DNA of 39,343 bases, from NCBI GenBank assembly GCA_017995195.1, contig JAGOJI010000009.1:1-39343 (forward strand), written 5' to 3'. This stretch comes from Cloacibacterium sp. GTDB lineage: Bacteria; Bacteroidota; Bacteroidia; Flavobacteriales; Weeksellaceae. Positions within the stretch are counted from its first letter, which is position 1. Each line of letters begins with the position of its first letter. Positions 1 to 8,553 of this stretch are shown here, in pieces. The position numbers and the translations under genes were made by a program. The notes beneath the pieces were generated by a model. The model did not search any database. It worked only from the letters and a program-made list of their open reading frames with translations, and was not told the origin of the DNA.

Positions 1-99
1 ATCATATTGAAAGAGGTTTCATTATCCCTTTTTTGAAATTTACAAAAAGTAGCCAACTGCAAGGTTTTCTTAGCCATAAAGTGTACCGATAATTTAAAA

Positions 100-160
100 A
101 AAAGCACCATTTTTTACCACAATGCCTGAAAAGCACCATTTTTTACCACAATGCCTGAAA
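100..160. repeat. Tandem direct repeat, 29-bp unit, two copies
   Basis: Units at 100-128 and 129-157 are identical, and three further bases of a third unit follow. Each unit contains AAAAGCACCATTTTTTACC and ends in ACAATGCCTG. It lies in the spacer just downstream of the minus-strand S9 peptidase. I see no coding capacity and no spacer between the units. Bases 1-99 hold no gene that I can support. Confidence 0.9.
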
Positions 161-195
161 TAAATTCTGTGAGTCTACAATTTGAACTTTGGAAA

Positions 196-2193
196 TTACA
201 AAGTTTCTTTCAGCCAATCAAAAAATTCTCTTTGCCATACCAAGCCGTTTTGTGGCTTAAGAACCCAATGGTTTTCATTCGGGAAATACACAAATTTTGA
301 CTTCAATCCTTTCAATCGTGCAGTTTGAAAAGCCTGCTGTCCTTGTTCGTATGGTACTCGGAAATCCAATCCACCTTGGATAATCATAATCGGTGTATTC
401 CATTTTGAGACAAAGTTACTCGGGTTGAATTCGTTATAGGCTTTAGCTGTTGGATTCTCCCACGGAGAACCTCCCAAATCCCAATTGGCAAACCATAGCT
501 CTTCGGTGGTTCCGTACCATGATTTCATATCGAATAATCCGTTATGTGAAATAAATGTCTTGAAACGATTTTCATGAATCCCTGCCAACATCAGCACAGA
601 ATACCCTCCGTAGCTTGCACCCACAGCTCCAAATCTTTTTCCGTCTACAAAAGGTAAAGTTTTCGCATAATCTGTGGCTGCCAAATAATCCTGCATCACC
701 TGTCCGCCCCAATCCTTACTGATTTGCTCATTCCATTTTGTACCCCAACCCGGCATTCCTCGGCGGTTAGGAGCTACTACGACATATCCGTTTGCTGCCA
801 TCAAGGCAAAATTCCAACGGATACTGAAATACTGCGTGAGTGCAGATTGCGGACCTCCTTGGCAATACAAAAGCGTCGGATATTTTTTATTCGGGTCGAA
901 GTTAGGTGGATAGTGGAACCAAACGCCCATTTCTTTGCCATCGGTAGTTTTTACCATTTTGAGTTCAGAAGTTCCTAAAGAAAGATTCGCATAAGTATCT
1001 TTATTAATGTCGGTTAGCTGTTTCATACCTCCGTTTTGGATATTTACCGAAAACAGATCAGGGCTATGGTTGGCATCGTTTCTGGTCACTAATAATTGAT
1101 TTTTATTCTGAGCGAAAATATCATTCACATCAAAATTGCCTTTGGTAATTTGTTGAATCCCCAAATTTCCGGAATGAAGCGAAAACAATTGCTTGGTTCC
1201 TCGGTAAGCCGCCGTGAAATAAATGGTTTTGTTGTCTGTAGCCCAAAACACATCACCGGTTACACTATCGTCCCAATTTTTGGTAAGATTGGTTTTGGCT
1301 TTGGTTTTCCAGTCCATCATTACAATATCGTTTTTATCTGCTTCATAACCATCTCTCGCCATACTCTGCCAAAGCAGTTTTTTACCATCAGGACTGAATT
1401 TCGGGTTCACATCGTAGCCCATCATTCCTTCGGTAAGGTTGGTGGTTGTTCCCGATGAGATTTCGTAAGCAAAAATATCGGTATTGGTACTTTTAACATA
1501 TTCAACGCCGGATTTTGCCTTCATTACAAAAAGTAAATGTTTGGAGTCCGGTGACCAAAGAAAATCTTCGCTTCCTCCAAAGGGTTTTTGTGGGCTGTCA
1601 AAGGTTTTTTCTTCCAATACATCAACCGCTTTTTCAACCAATTCATTTGTATTGACCACAAAAACATGATTGAATTTCCCATCGCTCCACGTATCCCAAT
1701 GGCGATGATTGAGGTCGGTATATACCTGTGCCGTAGTCTTTGGGACATCTGAATACCTATCTTTCCCATTGATTTTTTGTAACTGAACCGCTTTACTGAA
1801 TGCTATTTTTTTGCCATCAGGAGCTATGACAATGTTATCTACCTCACCGATTTCATAAAACTTTCCCCAAGTTTTACCTGCATCTTTAGACAGATAAATC
1901 ATTTTTCCTTCCTGTGCATACAAACCGTTTTTGTCCCATTGAATCAATGATTTTTTACCTAAATCCATAGGCGTAGACTGCCCTGTAGACGCATTGAGAA
2001 AAAAACTTTCATTGTTGGTTTTCTCTGTTTTCAAGTCTACTTTTCCTACTTTATAAATTGCGGAACTATAGTCGGGCGAAACCGATTGAACACTTATTTT
2101 TTTCAGCGTCCAAAGGATTTCGGGAGTCATTGTTTGTTGTGCATTCATTAAAAATGGGCTTGCTATGGCGATAATTGTGGTTTTGAGTTTCAT
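196..2193 (-). CDS. S9 family peptidase, dipeptidyl-peptidase 5-like
   Basis: This is a secreted serine exopeptidase of the prolyl oligopeptidase family, 665 aa. An N-terminal hydrophobic segment ending near NAQQ is a Sec signal peptide. Residues about 25-410 form WD40/beta-propeller-like repeats (for example WSPDSKHLLF and FSPDGKKLLW). The C-terminal alpha/beta hydrolase carries the nucleophile Ser527 in GASYGG, Asp610 in GGLDFRVP and His642 in NENHW. Size and architecture fit the Bacteroidota DPP5/acylaminoacyl-peptidase group, which releases dipeptides from the N-terminus of peptides in the periplasm. It lacks the Glu-Glu motif seen in the DPP IV homologue at 35451. The ATG at 2193 opens directly on the signal peptide. 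The exact substrate class is inferred from family resemblance. Confidence 0.9.
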   Translation of the reverse strand: MKLKTTIIAIASPFLMNAQQTMTPEILWTLKKISVQSVSPDYSSAIYKVGKVDLKTEKTNNESFFLNASTGQSTPMDLGKKSLIQWDKNGLYAQEGKMIYLSKDAGKTWGKFYEIGEVDNIVIAPDGKKIAFSKAVQLQKINGKDRYSDVPKTTAQVYTDLNHRHWDTWSDGKFNHVFVVNTNELVEKAVDVLEEKTFDSPQKPFGGSEDFLWSPDSKHLLFVMKAKSGVEYVKSTNTDIFAYEISSGTTTNLTEGMMGYDVNPKFSPDGKKLLWQSMARDGYEADKNDIVMMDWKTKAKTNLTKNWDDSVTGDVFWATDNKTIYFTAAYRGTKQLFSLHSGNLGIQQITKGNFDVNDIFAQNKNQLLVTRNDANHSPDLFSVNIQNGGMKQLTDINKDTYANLSLGTSELKMVKTTDGKEMGVWFHYPPNFDPNKKYPTLLYCQGGPQSALTQYFSIRWNFALMAANGYVVVAPNRRGMPGWGTKWNEQISKDWGGQVMQDYLAATDYAKTLPFVDGKRFGAVGASYGGYSVLMLAGIHENRFKTFISHNGLFDMKSWYGTTEELWFANWDLGGSPWENPTAKAYNEFNPSNFVSKWNTPIMIIQGGLDFRVPYEQGQQAFQTARLKGLKSKFVYFPNENHWVLKPQNGLVWQREFFDWLKETL

Positions 2194-2201
2194 AAGTTAT
2201 T

Positions 2202-2672
2202 TTATATAAAATTTTTGATTAAGTTTACAAATTCATTTGGGTTTTCAGGAGATATCATGTAATTCTTTCCATTTGTAGTGGTTAATTTTACTTTATTTTT
2301 ACCATTTGTAACAAACCAAGTATCATCCCCGTTGAAATAACCAAAGTTTCCAAAAACTCCCCCAATTCCAAAAGTCCTTACATTAAGAGCATTTTTGTTG
2401 GCAATTTCTACTGATTTTAAATTTTTAAACGGTAAATCAATATTTACAAATGTATTTTTAATTCGTATTTTATCCTTGTCCATCAAAATTTTTGGAACCA
2501 TTAAATAGCTACAAATTCCAACAATTACTAAAATAACAAATGGTAAAGCAAGAAAAGGACTTTCTTTCATATCATTAATAAACATACTGCCTACGCCAAT
2601 ACTAATTACAAAGAATAACAAAGTGAAAATCCACATGGAAGAATCCATTTTTGAAGAATTAAATACTTTCAT
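2202..2672 (-). CDS. Small membrane protein with a PH-like C-terminal domain
   Basis: The protein is 156 aa with two predicted membrane helices (WIFTLLFFVISIGVGSMFI and FLALPFVILVIVGICSYLMV). About 90 soluble residues follow and end in FVNLIKNFI, with the IKNTFVNIDLPFKNLKSVEI pattern of bacterial PH-like domains (compare YdbT/YcxB-type proteins). I chose the ATG at 2672. An in-frame TTG at 2711 would extend the gene into the terminator hairpin of the upstream gene. It sits 8 bp upstream of the S9 peptidase on the same strand, so the two may share a transcript. Function unknown. Confidence 0.7.
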   Translation of the reverse strand: MKVFNSSKMDSSMWIFTLLFFVISIGVGSMFINDMKESPFLALPFVILVIVGICSYLMVPKILMDKDKIRIKNTFVNIDLPFKNLKSVEIANKNALNVRTFGIGGVFGNFGYFNGDDTWFVTNGKNKVKLTTTNGKNYMISPENPNEFVNLIKNFI

Positions 2673-2716
2673 ATCATCAAATATTTCTACCAAAGTTATA
2701 AATTTTTTCAATCAAA

Positions 2717-2746
2717 AAAAACCAATCGAGTTCGATTGGTTTTTTG
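2717..2746 (-). terminator. Intrinsic terminator after the zinc-ribbon-family gene
   Basis: A 9-bp stem ACCAATCGA / TCGATTGGT (2721-2729 and 2732-2740) is flanked by an A-run on the left and a T-run on the right. It can therefore work in both directions. It lies 21 bp past the stop of the minus-strand gene at 2767-3546. Confidence 0.85.
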
Positions 2747-2766
2747 AATTATTGTAAAGCTAAGTT

Positions 2767-3546
2767 TTAAAACTTAATGAGTTCCTCCATTTTAGCATTT
2801 TCTTCATTTACCAAATCATCATCTACTAAAATCTTACCGCTGTGCTCATCAATAATGATTTTTTTTCTTTGAGCAATTTCTACTTGTTTCTGAGCAGGAA
2901 TGGTAAAGAATGAACCTTTAGGAGCTCCTCTTTCTATGCCTACTACCGCCAAGCCGTTGCCCGAATTATTACGAATTCTGTGATAAGATGCCAGCAATCT
3001 CTCGTCGATTACCTGAGCAAATTCTTTGGATTTTTCTAATAAATAGTCTTCCTCTTTCTGTGTTTCGGAAATAAGGCTATCCAATTCTTCTTTTTTGAAT
3101 TTCAAATGATTTTCGAAATCGGCAATTTTTGCTTTTATTTCGTCTAAATTTTGTTGTTTGAAATCAATTTTCGCAGAAAATTCTTTTATTTTTTTCTCTG
3201 CCAACTGTATCTCTAACTCCTGAAATTCAATTTCTTTGGATAATGATTCGAACTCTTTATTGTTTCTTACATTATCTTGTTGGGTTTTGTATTTATCAAT
3301 TAAAGATTGAGCATGATTGATGACTTCCTTCTTGTTATTGATTTCGTCGTTCTGTTCTTTAATTTCTGCTTCAAATTTAGAAACTCTTTTGTTCAAACCT
3401 TCGATTTCAATTTCTAAATCTTCCACTTCAATAGGCAGTTCACCGCGTGTATTACGCAATTCGTCTAATCTTGAGTCTATGTATTGTAAATCGTAAAGAG
3501 CTCTTAGTTTTTCTTCTACAGAAATTTCGATGAGTTTTTTAGCCAT
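2767..3546 (-). CDS. COG1579-type coiled-coil protein with degenerate zinc ribbon
   Basis: The protein is 259 aa. Residues about 10-180 are a long charged antiparallel coiled coil. The C-terminal part (GLAVVGIERGAPKGSFFTIP, then DEHSGKILVDD) aligns by eye with the C4 zinc-ribbon domain of COG1579/CdsZ-type proteins. The cysteine positions are replaced and the whole protein contains no cysteine, so it cannot bind zinc in the usual way. It follows the Nif3-family gene with a 4-bp gap, a pairing widespread in bacteria that suggests functional linkage. The ATG at 3546 is the first in frame. Molecular role unknown; it is sometimes annotated as nucleic-acid-binding. Confidence 0.85.
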   Translation of the reverse strand: MAKKLIEISVEEKLRALYDLQYIDSRLDELRNTRGELPIEVEDLEIEIEGLNKRVSKFEAEIKEQNDEINNKKEVINHAQSLIDKYKTQQDNVRNNKEFESLSKEIEFQELEIQLAEKKIKEFSAKIDFKQQNLDEIKAKIADFENHLKFKKEELDSLISETQKEEDYLLEKSKEFAQVIDERLLASYHRIRNNSGNGLAVVGIERGAPKGSFFTIPAQKQVEIAQRKKIIIDEHSGKILVDDDLVNEENAKMEELIKF

Positions 3547-3550
3547 ATTT

Positions 3551-4660
3551 TTATGAGAAATAATTTACGGGGTTGGTGCTTTCGCTTGTTTTACAAACCG
3601 CAAAGGTAGTAAATTTTTTGGATAAAATTTCATATAATTGTTGGGAAATCAATTGCTCGGATTCAAAATGTCCGATATCGCAAACCAACATTTTCTCTTC
3701 TGCGGTATAGAAATCGTGGTATTTTATATCGCCTGTAAGGTAGGCATCGCAGCTATTTTTTAGGGCATCTTTTATATGACTTGCTCCGCTTCCGCCCAAA
3801 ATCCCTACTTTTTTTATCGGTTTTTGGATAAAATGACTATGGCGAATCACTTGCAGATTCAGTTTTTCTTTTACGAATTGTAGAAAATCTTGCTCGCTCA
3901 TTTCATTTTTCAACTCCCCGAACATTCCTAAACCGGAGTAAGGATTTTCATTTTCGATATTGATGATTTGATAGGCAACTTCTTCGTAAGGATGAGCCCG
4001 TTTCATGGCAGAAAGTATCTGATTTTTCTTATAATTTTCAAAAATTACCGAAATCAAAACTTCTTCCGAATGTTCTCGCTTACCTTTTTCACCGGAAAAA
4101 GGTTTAGAATTTTCCAAAGGACGAAATGTTCCCTGCCCTTTGATGCTGAAACTGCATTCGTCATAATTGCCAATATTCCCTGCACCCGCTTCAAACAAAG
4201 CATCTTTTACTTGATTGGAAAAATCTACCGGAACGAAAACTTCCAACTGCATCAATTGTTGTTTTTTGGGACTTAAGATTTTTAAATTTTCTAATCCTAA
4301 ATGCTTGCCTAATCCGTAATTTACGCCCAGTACATCGTTATCCCATGCGGTATGAATGGCATAGATAGCAATTTTATTCTCAATGGCTTTTATGACTGCT
4401 CTTTCTACATAATTTTTTCCCGTTAATGATTTTAAACCCGAAAAAATAATCGGGTGAAAAGCCACTATGAGATTACATTTTTTAGCAACAGCTTCCTCTA
4501 CCACACATTCTAAAGCATCATGACAAATCAAAATTCCGGTTACTTCCCTATCGGGATTTCCGCATAGCAAACCTACATTATCAAAATCTTCGGCTTGACC
4601 TAAAGGAATTGTTTTTTCGATTTCTTGAAGACAGGTTTTTATGTTCATGGTATTTTTCAT
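3551..4660 (-). CDS. Nif3-like dinuclear metal center hexameric protein
   Basis: This is a DUF34/NIF3 family protein of 369 aa. The N-terminal half has AEDFDNVGLLCGNP, AFHPIIFSGLKSL and AIHTAWDN. The C-terminal half has LGGSGASHIKDA, YLTGDIKYHDF and GHFESEQ, so the metal-binding His, Asp and Glu positions are visible. Residues about 135-245 (VFVPVDFSNQVKDALFEAGA to HPYEEVAYQIINIEN) are the PII-like insert of the longer YqfO-type members. The ATG at 4660 is used here and the ATG at 4648 is equally possible. The TTG at 4663 is unlikely. The biochemical function of the family is not settled; it is often misannotated as GTP cyclohydrolase I type 2. Confidence 0.9.
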   Translation of the reverse strand: MKNTMNIKTCLQEIEKTIPLGQAEDFDNVGLLCGNPDREVTGILICHDALECVVEEAVAKKCNLIVAFHPIIFSGLKSLTGKNYVERAVIKAIENKIAIYAIHTAWDNDVLGVNYGLGKHLGLENLKILSPKKQQLMQLEVFVPVDFSNQVKDALFEAGAGNIGNYDECSFSIKGQGTFRPLENSKPFSGEKGKREHSEEVLISVIFENYKKNQILSAMKRAHPYEEVAYQIINIENENPYSGLGMFGELKNEMSEQDFLQFVKEKLNLQVIRHSHFIQKPIKKVGILGGSGASHIKDALKNSCDAYLTGDIKYHDFYTAEEKMLVCDIGHFESEQLISQQLYEILSKKFTTFAVCKTSESTNPVNYFS

Positions 4661-4693
4661 CAAATTTGTACAAAATTAATCTAAAATTCAAAT

Positions 4694-4723
4694 AAAAAAA
4701 GACTGAAAATTCAGTCTTTTTTT
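4694..4723 (-). terminator. Intrinsic terminator after the cyclophilin-FKBP gene
   Basis: The stem GACTGA / TCAGTC (4701-4706 and 4711-4716) has an AAAT loop and extends through seven A/T pairs that supply the U-tract in either direction. It lies 23 bp past the stop of the minus-strand gene at 4747. Confidence 0.85.
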
Positions 4724-4746
4724 GATGATTTATTAATCTTTTAAAA

Positions 4747-5820
4747 TTATTTCACTTTTACCAACTCTACATCAAATATTAAGGTAGCGTTTGGAGGGAT
4801 TACACCGCCTGCTCCTCTGGCTCCGTAACCCAACTCAGAAGGAATCATCAGTGTAGCAGAACTCCCTTCATTCAACAGCATAATTCCTTCGTCCCAACCT
4901 TTAATGACTTGTCCAACACCTACGGTAAATTCTATAGGCTGACCTCTTTTGAAAGAATTGTCGAATTCTTGCCCGTTCATCAATCTTCCTGCATAGTGTA
5001 CCGCTACCATATCGCCTGCCTTGGGCTGTTTTCCCGCACCTTGTTTGGTGATTTTATAATGCAATCCTGATGGAGTTGTTTGCATGGTTTTCTTCAAATC
5101 TTCCAATCTTTTTTTTGCCTCTTCCTCTTGTTTTGCCGTGAAGGAAATATTGTTATCTCTGATTTTTCCTTTTCCTTCGTTGAAGATTTTGGAAGCATCG
5201 TAGTTTTTGTACGCATCTCCTTTGGTAAAGATTTTTACAGATTTTATCACGACATCTGTTTTAGGTTTATCTTGTGCACCTTTTTCTACATTGGCAATAG
5301 CATCAATCACTTCTAAACCTTTAATTACCTTTCCAAAAACGGTATGTCTGCCATCTAAATGCGGAGTAGGAACATGAGTGATGAAAAACTGAGAACCATT
5401 GGTATTGGGTCCGGAATTTGCCATAGACAAATAGCCTTTTCCTTCGTGCTTGAGGTTGTTTTTTTCATCATCAAATTTATAGCCCGGATCGCCCATTCCT
5501 GTTCCTGTAGGATCGCCTCCCTGAATCATAAAATCTTTAATAACTCTGTGGAAAATAATACCATCATAGTAAGGAGTGCCTTTGGCTTTTGCTTTGTTTT
5601 CAATAGTTCCTTGTGCCAAACCTACAAAGTTGGCTACAGTAACGGGAGATTCTTTATCAAAAAATTGGATAATCATATCTCCTTGTGTGGTTTCCATTTT
5701 GGCATACACGCCTTCCGGAAGGCTGTTGTACAATGTTTCGTCTATATTCATTTTTTTATAAATAGGGTTACAACTTAAAATCGTCATCGCAGCGACGAAT
5801 ATTGATATTATTTTTTTCAT
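4747..5820 (-). CDS. Cyclophilin-FKBP fusion peptidylprolyl isomerase, lipoprotein
   Basis: The protein is 357 aa with two prolyl isomerase domains of unrelated fold. The signal ends in the lipobox TILSC, giving lipidated Cys17. Residues about 38-195 are cyclophilin ([33 protein letters not shown]). Residues about 248-357 are FKBP ([55 protein letters not shown]). A charged linker at about 205-247 joins them. Both active sites look complete. It should act as a periplasmic folding catalyst anchored in a membrane. The next gene upstream on the same strand is the FKBP-like lipoprotein GldI, so the two probably serve envelope or type IX-related protein maturation. Confidence 0.93.
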   Translation of the reverse strand: MKKIISIFVAAMTILSCNPIYKKMNIDETLYNSLPEGVYAKMETTQGDMIIQFFDKESPVTVANFVGLAQGTIENKAKAKGTPYYDGIIFHRVIKDFMIQGGDPTGTGMGDPGYKFDDEKNNLKHEGKGYLSMANSGPNTNGSQFFITHVPTPHLDGRHTVFGKVIKGLEVIDAIANVEKGAQDKPKTDVVIKSVKIFTKGDAYKNYDASKIFNEGKGKIRDNNISFTAKQEEEAKKRLEDLKKTMQTTPSGLHYKITKQGAGKQPKAGDMVAVHYAGRLMNGQEFDNSFKRGQPIEFTVGVGQVIKGWDEGIMLLNEGSSATLMIPSELGYGARGAGGVIPPNATLIFDVELVKVK

Positions 5821-5935
5821 ACGTAGATATTTATTGTTTTTTTAAAGGTCATATGCAATCGCCAAATCTTCATAAGTGCTTCTGTTTTAAAAATCATGGC
5901 GATTTCATAATTGAATTCAGTTTCTTAATTGATTT

Positions 5936-6454
5936 CTAATGGTTTAAAACTTTTAGTTTGATGATTAAAGGCATATCGTTCGGGATCTGGTCGTTGTCAC
6001 CAAAAGTTCCGAATGCCAATACCGAAGGTACCAAAAGCGTTGCCTCTTCTCCTTTATTCAGGTACCGCAAAGCATCTTCTACTGCTTTTAATTCTTCAAA
6101 TTTACCAAAAACAACTTCACGATTGATTTTTGGTTTTTCGTACAATTTTACTTCATCAAAATCGTACAAGTCATATTGATAAGAAATGTGTTCTCCGTCT
6201 TTTCTACTGCTTCTTTGGTCTAAGTTTTCTATATCTACCCAATAATTCAATCCCATAGAATAGAATTTTTTGGACTGAGAGCTTATCCATGCTTGGATTT
6301 GTTGCCTTTCAATCTGATTAAGGTTTTTAGCTCTATTTTTAGAGACATTCATATCGTCTTTACTCAGTCCGCCTACCGGAGCATACACTTGTGAACTCTT
6401 GGAGCAAGACAGCAAAATAAAACAGAGTAAAAGAAAAAATGTTTTGGTTGCCAT
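5936..6454 (-). CDS. gldI: Gliding motility-associated FKBP-type lipoprotein GldI
   Basis: The protein is 172 aa from the ATG at 6454; the in-frame TTG at 6478 is upstream of the signal peptide and less likely. The signal MATKTFFLLLCFILLSC is lipoprotein-type with Cys17. The C-terminal FKBP-like domain contains VVFGKFEELKAVEDALRYL, GEEATLLVPSVLAFGTFG and DMPLIIKLKVL. In Flavobacterium johnsoniae GldI is an FKBP-like lipoprotein needed for gliding. Several residues of the FKBP pocket differ from canonical enzymes, so catalytic activity is uncertain. The 115-bp gap to the cyclophilin-FKBP gene holds no clear terminator, so cotranscription is possible. Confidence 0.85.
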   Translation of the reverse strand: MATKTFFLLLCFILLSCSKSSQVYAPVGGLSKDDMNVSKNRAKNLNQIERQQIQAWISSQSKKFYSMGLNYWVDIENLDQRSSRKDGEHISYQYDLYDFDEVKLYEKPKINREVVFGKFEELKAVEDALRYLNKGEEATLLVPSVLAFGTFGDNDQIPNDMPLIIKLKVLNH

Positions 6455-6558
6455 CTGTTTATATTTAATTCTTTTCAAAGGTAAGTAGAACGCTCAACAT
6501 CACTCCTATGTATGTTAATAAACTTTACCGAATGCAAAAGTAATATTATTTTATCAAA

Positions 6559-6586
6559 CAAAAAACCACGCCTTTCGGCGTGGTTA
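6559..6586 (-). terminator. Intrinsic terminator closing the acs gene run
   Basis: The stem AACCACGCC / GGCGTGGTT (6564-6572 and 6577-6585) has a TTTC loop. On the minus strand it is followed by a U-tract from the A-run at 6559-6565. It sits 25 bp past the acs stop. Confidence 0.9.
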
Positions 6587-6610
6587 TGGTCTAAACTTTA
6601 TAATAGAAAA

Positions 6611-8518
6611 TTACAATTTTTCATTTTTAATTTCGTCAACAATTTCAGGGTTGAGTAATGTTGAAGTATCTCCGAAATTCGAGAAGTCGCCTTCGGCAAT
6701 TTTTCTCAAAATTCTACGCATAATTTTTCCTGAACGGGTTTTTGGAAGTGCAGAAACAAATTGGATTTTATCCAATTTTGCAATCGGTCCAATTTGGTCG
6801 GAAATTAATTGATTGATTTCTTTTCTCAAATTATCTCGATCTCTACCCTCTCCTGTTTCCTTCAAAATTACATAGCCGTACAATGCATTTCCTTTGATAT
6901 CGTGCGGATACCCGACAATCGCACTTTCTGCAACTGCAGGGTGCTCGTTGATGCTGTCTTCAATGGGTGCAGTTCCTAAATTATGTCCTGAAACAATAAT
7001 AACATCATCCACACGACCGGTAATTCTATAATAACCTGTTTCGTCTCTTAAAGCAGCATCACCGGTAAAGTACTTCCCAGGAAATACATTGAAATAAGTT
7101 TCCTTATATCTTTCGTGGTCGCCCCAAATACTTCGTGCGATAGACGGCCAAGGGAAACGGATACACAAGTTACCATCTACTTGATTTCCGGAAATTTCAA
7201 TTCGCTTATCGTTCATCAGTACCGGTTGAATTCCCGGTAATGGTAAGGTTGCGTAAGTTGGTTTGGTCGGCGTAATGAATGCCATTGGCGAAATGAGAAT
7301 ACCTCCTGTTTCGGTTTGCCACCAAGTATCAACAATCGGACATTTTTTCTTACCAACATGGTCGTTGTACCATCTCCATGCTTCATCGTTAATCGGCTCT
7401 CCTACCGAACCAATTACACGCAATGAACTTAAATCGTGTTTCTCTACCCATTCTGTACTTTCTTTTGCCAAAGAACGAATAGCGGTGGGTGCAGTATAGA
7501 AGTGCGTAATTTTATGTTTCGCCACCACTTCCCAGAAACGATCCGGATTGGGGTAAGTCGGCACTCCTTCAAACATTACAGTTGTCGCCCCATTGGCTAA
7601 AGGTCCGTACACAATGTACGAGTGCCCTGTAATCCAGCCAATGTCCGCTGTACACCAGAAAATATCATTTTCCTTATAATTAAACACATTTTTGAAAGTA
7701 TAACCCGTGTACACCATGTAACCCGCTGTAGTGTGCAACATTCCTTTCGGTTTTCCGGTAGAGCCCGATGTATATAGAATAAATAACGGATCTTCCGCGT
7801 CCATAATTTCGGGAATATTATCTACGGGAGCTTTGTCTAATAAAGGTTGTAACCAAACATCTCTTCCTTCTTTCATGGTTACTTCTCCGCCTGTTCTTTT
7901 CACTACCAAAACTTTTTTCACATTTGGAGTGCTGTTTAAGGCTTCATCAACAATCACTTTTAAGTCAATAGCCTTGTTTCCACGGAAACTTCCGTCTGAA
8001 CACACCACATATTCACAATCGCAATCGTTAATCCTTGAAGACAAAGCGTTTGCAGAGAATCCTGCAAAAACTACCGCATGGATAGCTCCAATTCTCGCAC
8101 AAGCCAGCATGGTAATAGGTAAATCCGGAATCATGGGTAAATAAATACACACTCGATCTCCTTTTTTTACGCCTTGATCTCGTAAAACATTAACCATTTT
8201 CCCAACTCTATCGAACAATTCCTGATAAGAAATGTACTGAGCCTCTTCGTTGGGGTCATTGGGTTCGAAGATAATGGCGGTTTTCTTGCCTCTTAAATCC
8301 AAATGACGGTCTAAGCAATTTTTTGTAATGTTGAGTTTTGCATTTTTAAACCACTCAATTTTAGCTTCTTTCATGTCATAATCGACCACCTTAGTCCACC
8401 GTTGATACCAATTGAAGTTTTCATCGGCAATTTTATCCCAGAACTTTTTTGGATTTTTAATCGACTTCTTGTACTGCTTGAAATAATCCGGCAGATTGTT
8501 AATTACATAATTGCTCAT
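6611..8518 (-). CDS. acs: Acetyl-CoA synthetase
   Basis: AMP-forming acetate:CoA ligase, 635 aa, close to the usual 650. The adenylation signature YTSGSTGKPKGMLHT, the acetate-pocket motif TWWQTETGG, the hinge region YFTGDAALRDETGYYRITGR and the catalytic lysine region PKTRSGKIMRRILRK are all present. It converts acetate, ATP and CoA to acetyl-CoA in the cytoplasm. The C-terminal Lys in this motif is the one acetylated in well-studied Acs enzymes. It is the last gene of a minus-strand run, 35 bp after the propionyl-CoA synthetase, with a terminator behind it. Linkage to an SLC5-type kinase suggests that expression responds to carboxylate availability. Confidence 0.96.
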   Translation of the reverse strand: MSNYVINNLPDYFKQYKKSIKNPKKFWDKIADENFNWYQRWTKVVDYDMKEAKIEWFKNAKLNITKNCLDRHLDLRGKKTAIIFEPNDPNEEAQYISYQELFDRVGKMVNVLRDQGVKKGDRVCIYLPMIPDLPITMLACARIGAIHAVVFAGFSANALSSRINDCDCEYVVCSDGSFRGNKAIDLKVIVDEALNSTPNVKKVLVVKRTGGEVTMKEGRDVWLQPLLDKAPVDNIPEIMDAEDPLFILYTSGSTGKPKGMLHTTAGYMVYTGYTFKNVFNYKENDIFWCTADIGWITGHSYIVYGPLANGATTVMFEGVPTYPNPDRFWEVVAKHKITHFYTAPTAIRSLAKESTEWVEKHDLSSLRVIGSVGEPINDEAWRWYNDHVGKKKCPIVDTWWQTETGGILISPMAFITPTKPTYATLPLPGIQPVLMNDKRIEISGNQVDGNLCIRFPWPSIARSIWGDHERYKETYFNVFPGKYFTGDAALRDETGYYRITGRVDDVIIVSGHNLGTAPIEDSINEHPAVAESAIVGYPHDIKGNALYGYVILKETGEGRDRDNLRKEINQLISDQIGPIAKLDKIQFVSALPKTRSGKIMRRILRKIAEGDFSNFGDTSTLLNPEIVDEIKNEKL

Positions 8519-8553
8519 AATTAATTCTTTTTAAAATAGTTAATGGTTTTCAC

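Noticed and set aside
100-160. Start of a CRISPR array
   Set aside because: The two 29-bp units are directly adjacent with no spacers, and no cas genes are present.
724-1669. Plus-strand open frames of 60-120 aa opposite the S9 peptidase
   Set aside because: They are antisense shadows of a clear, full-length coding gene and have no domain signature.
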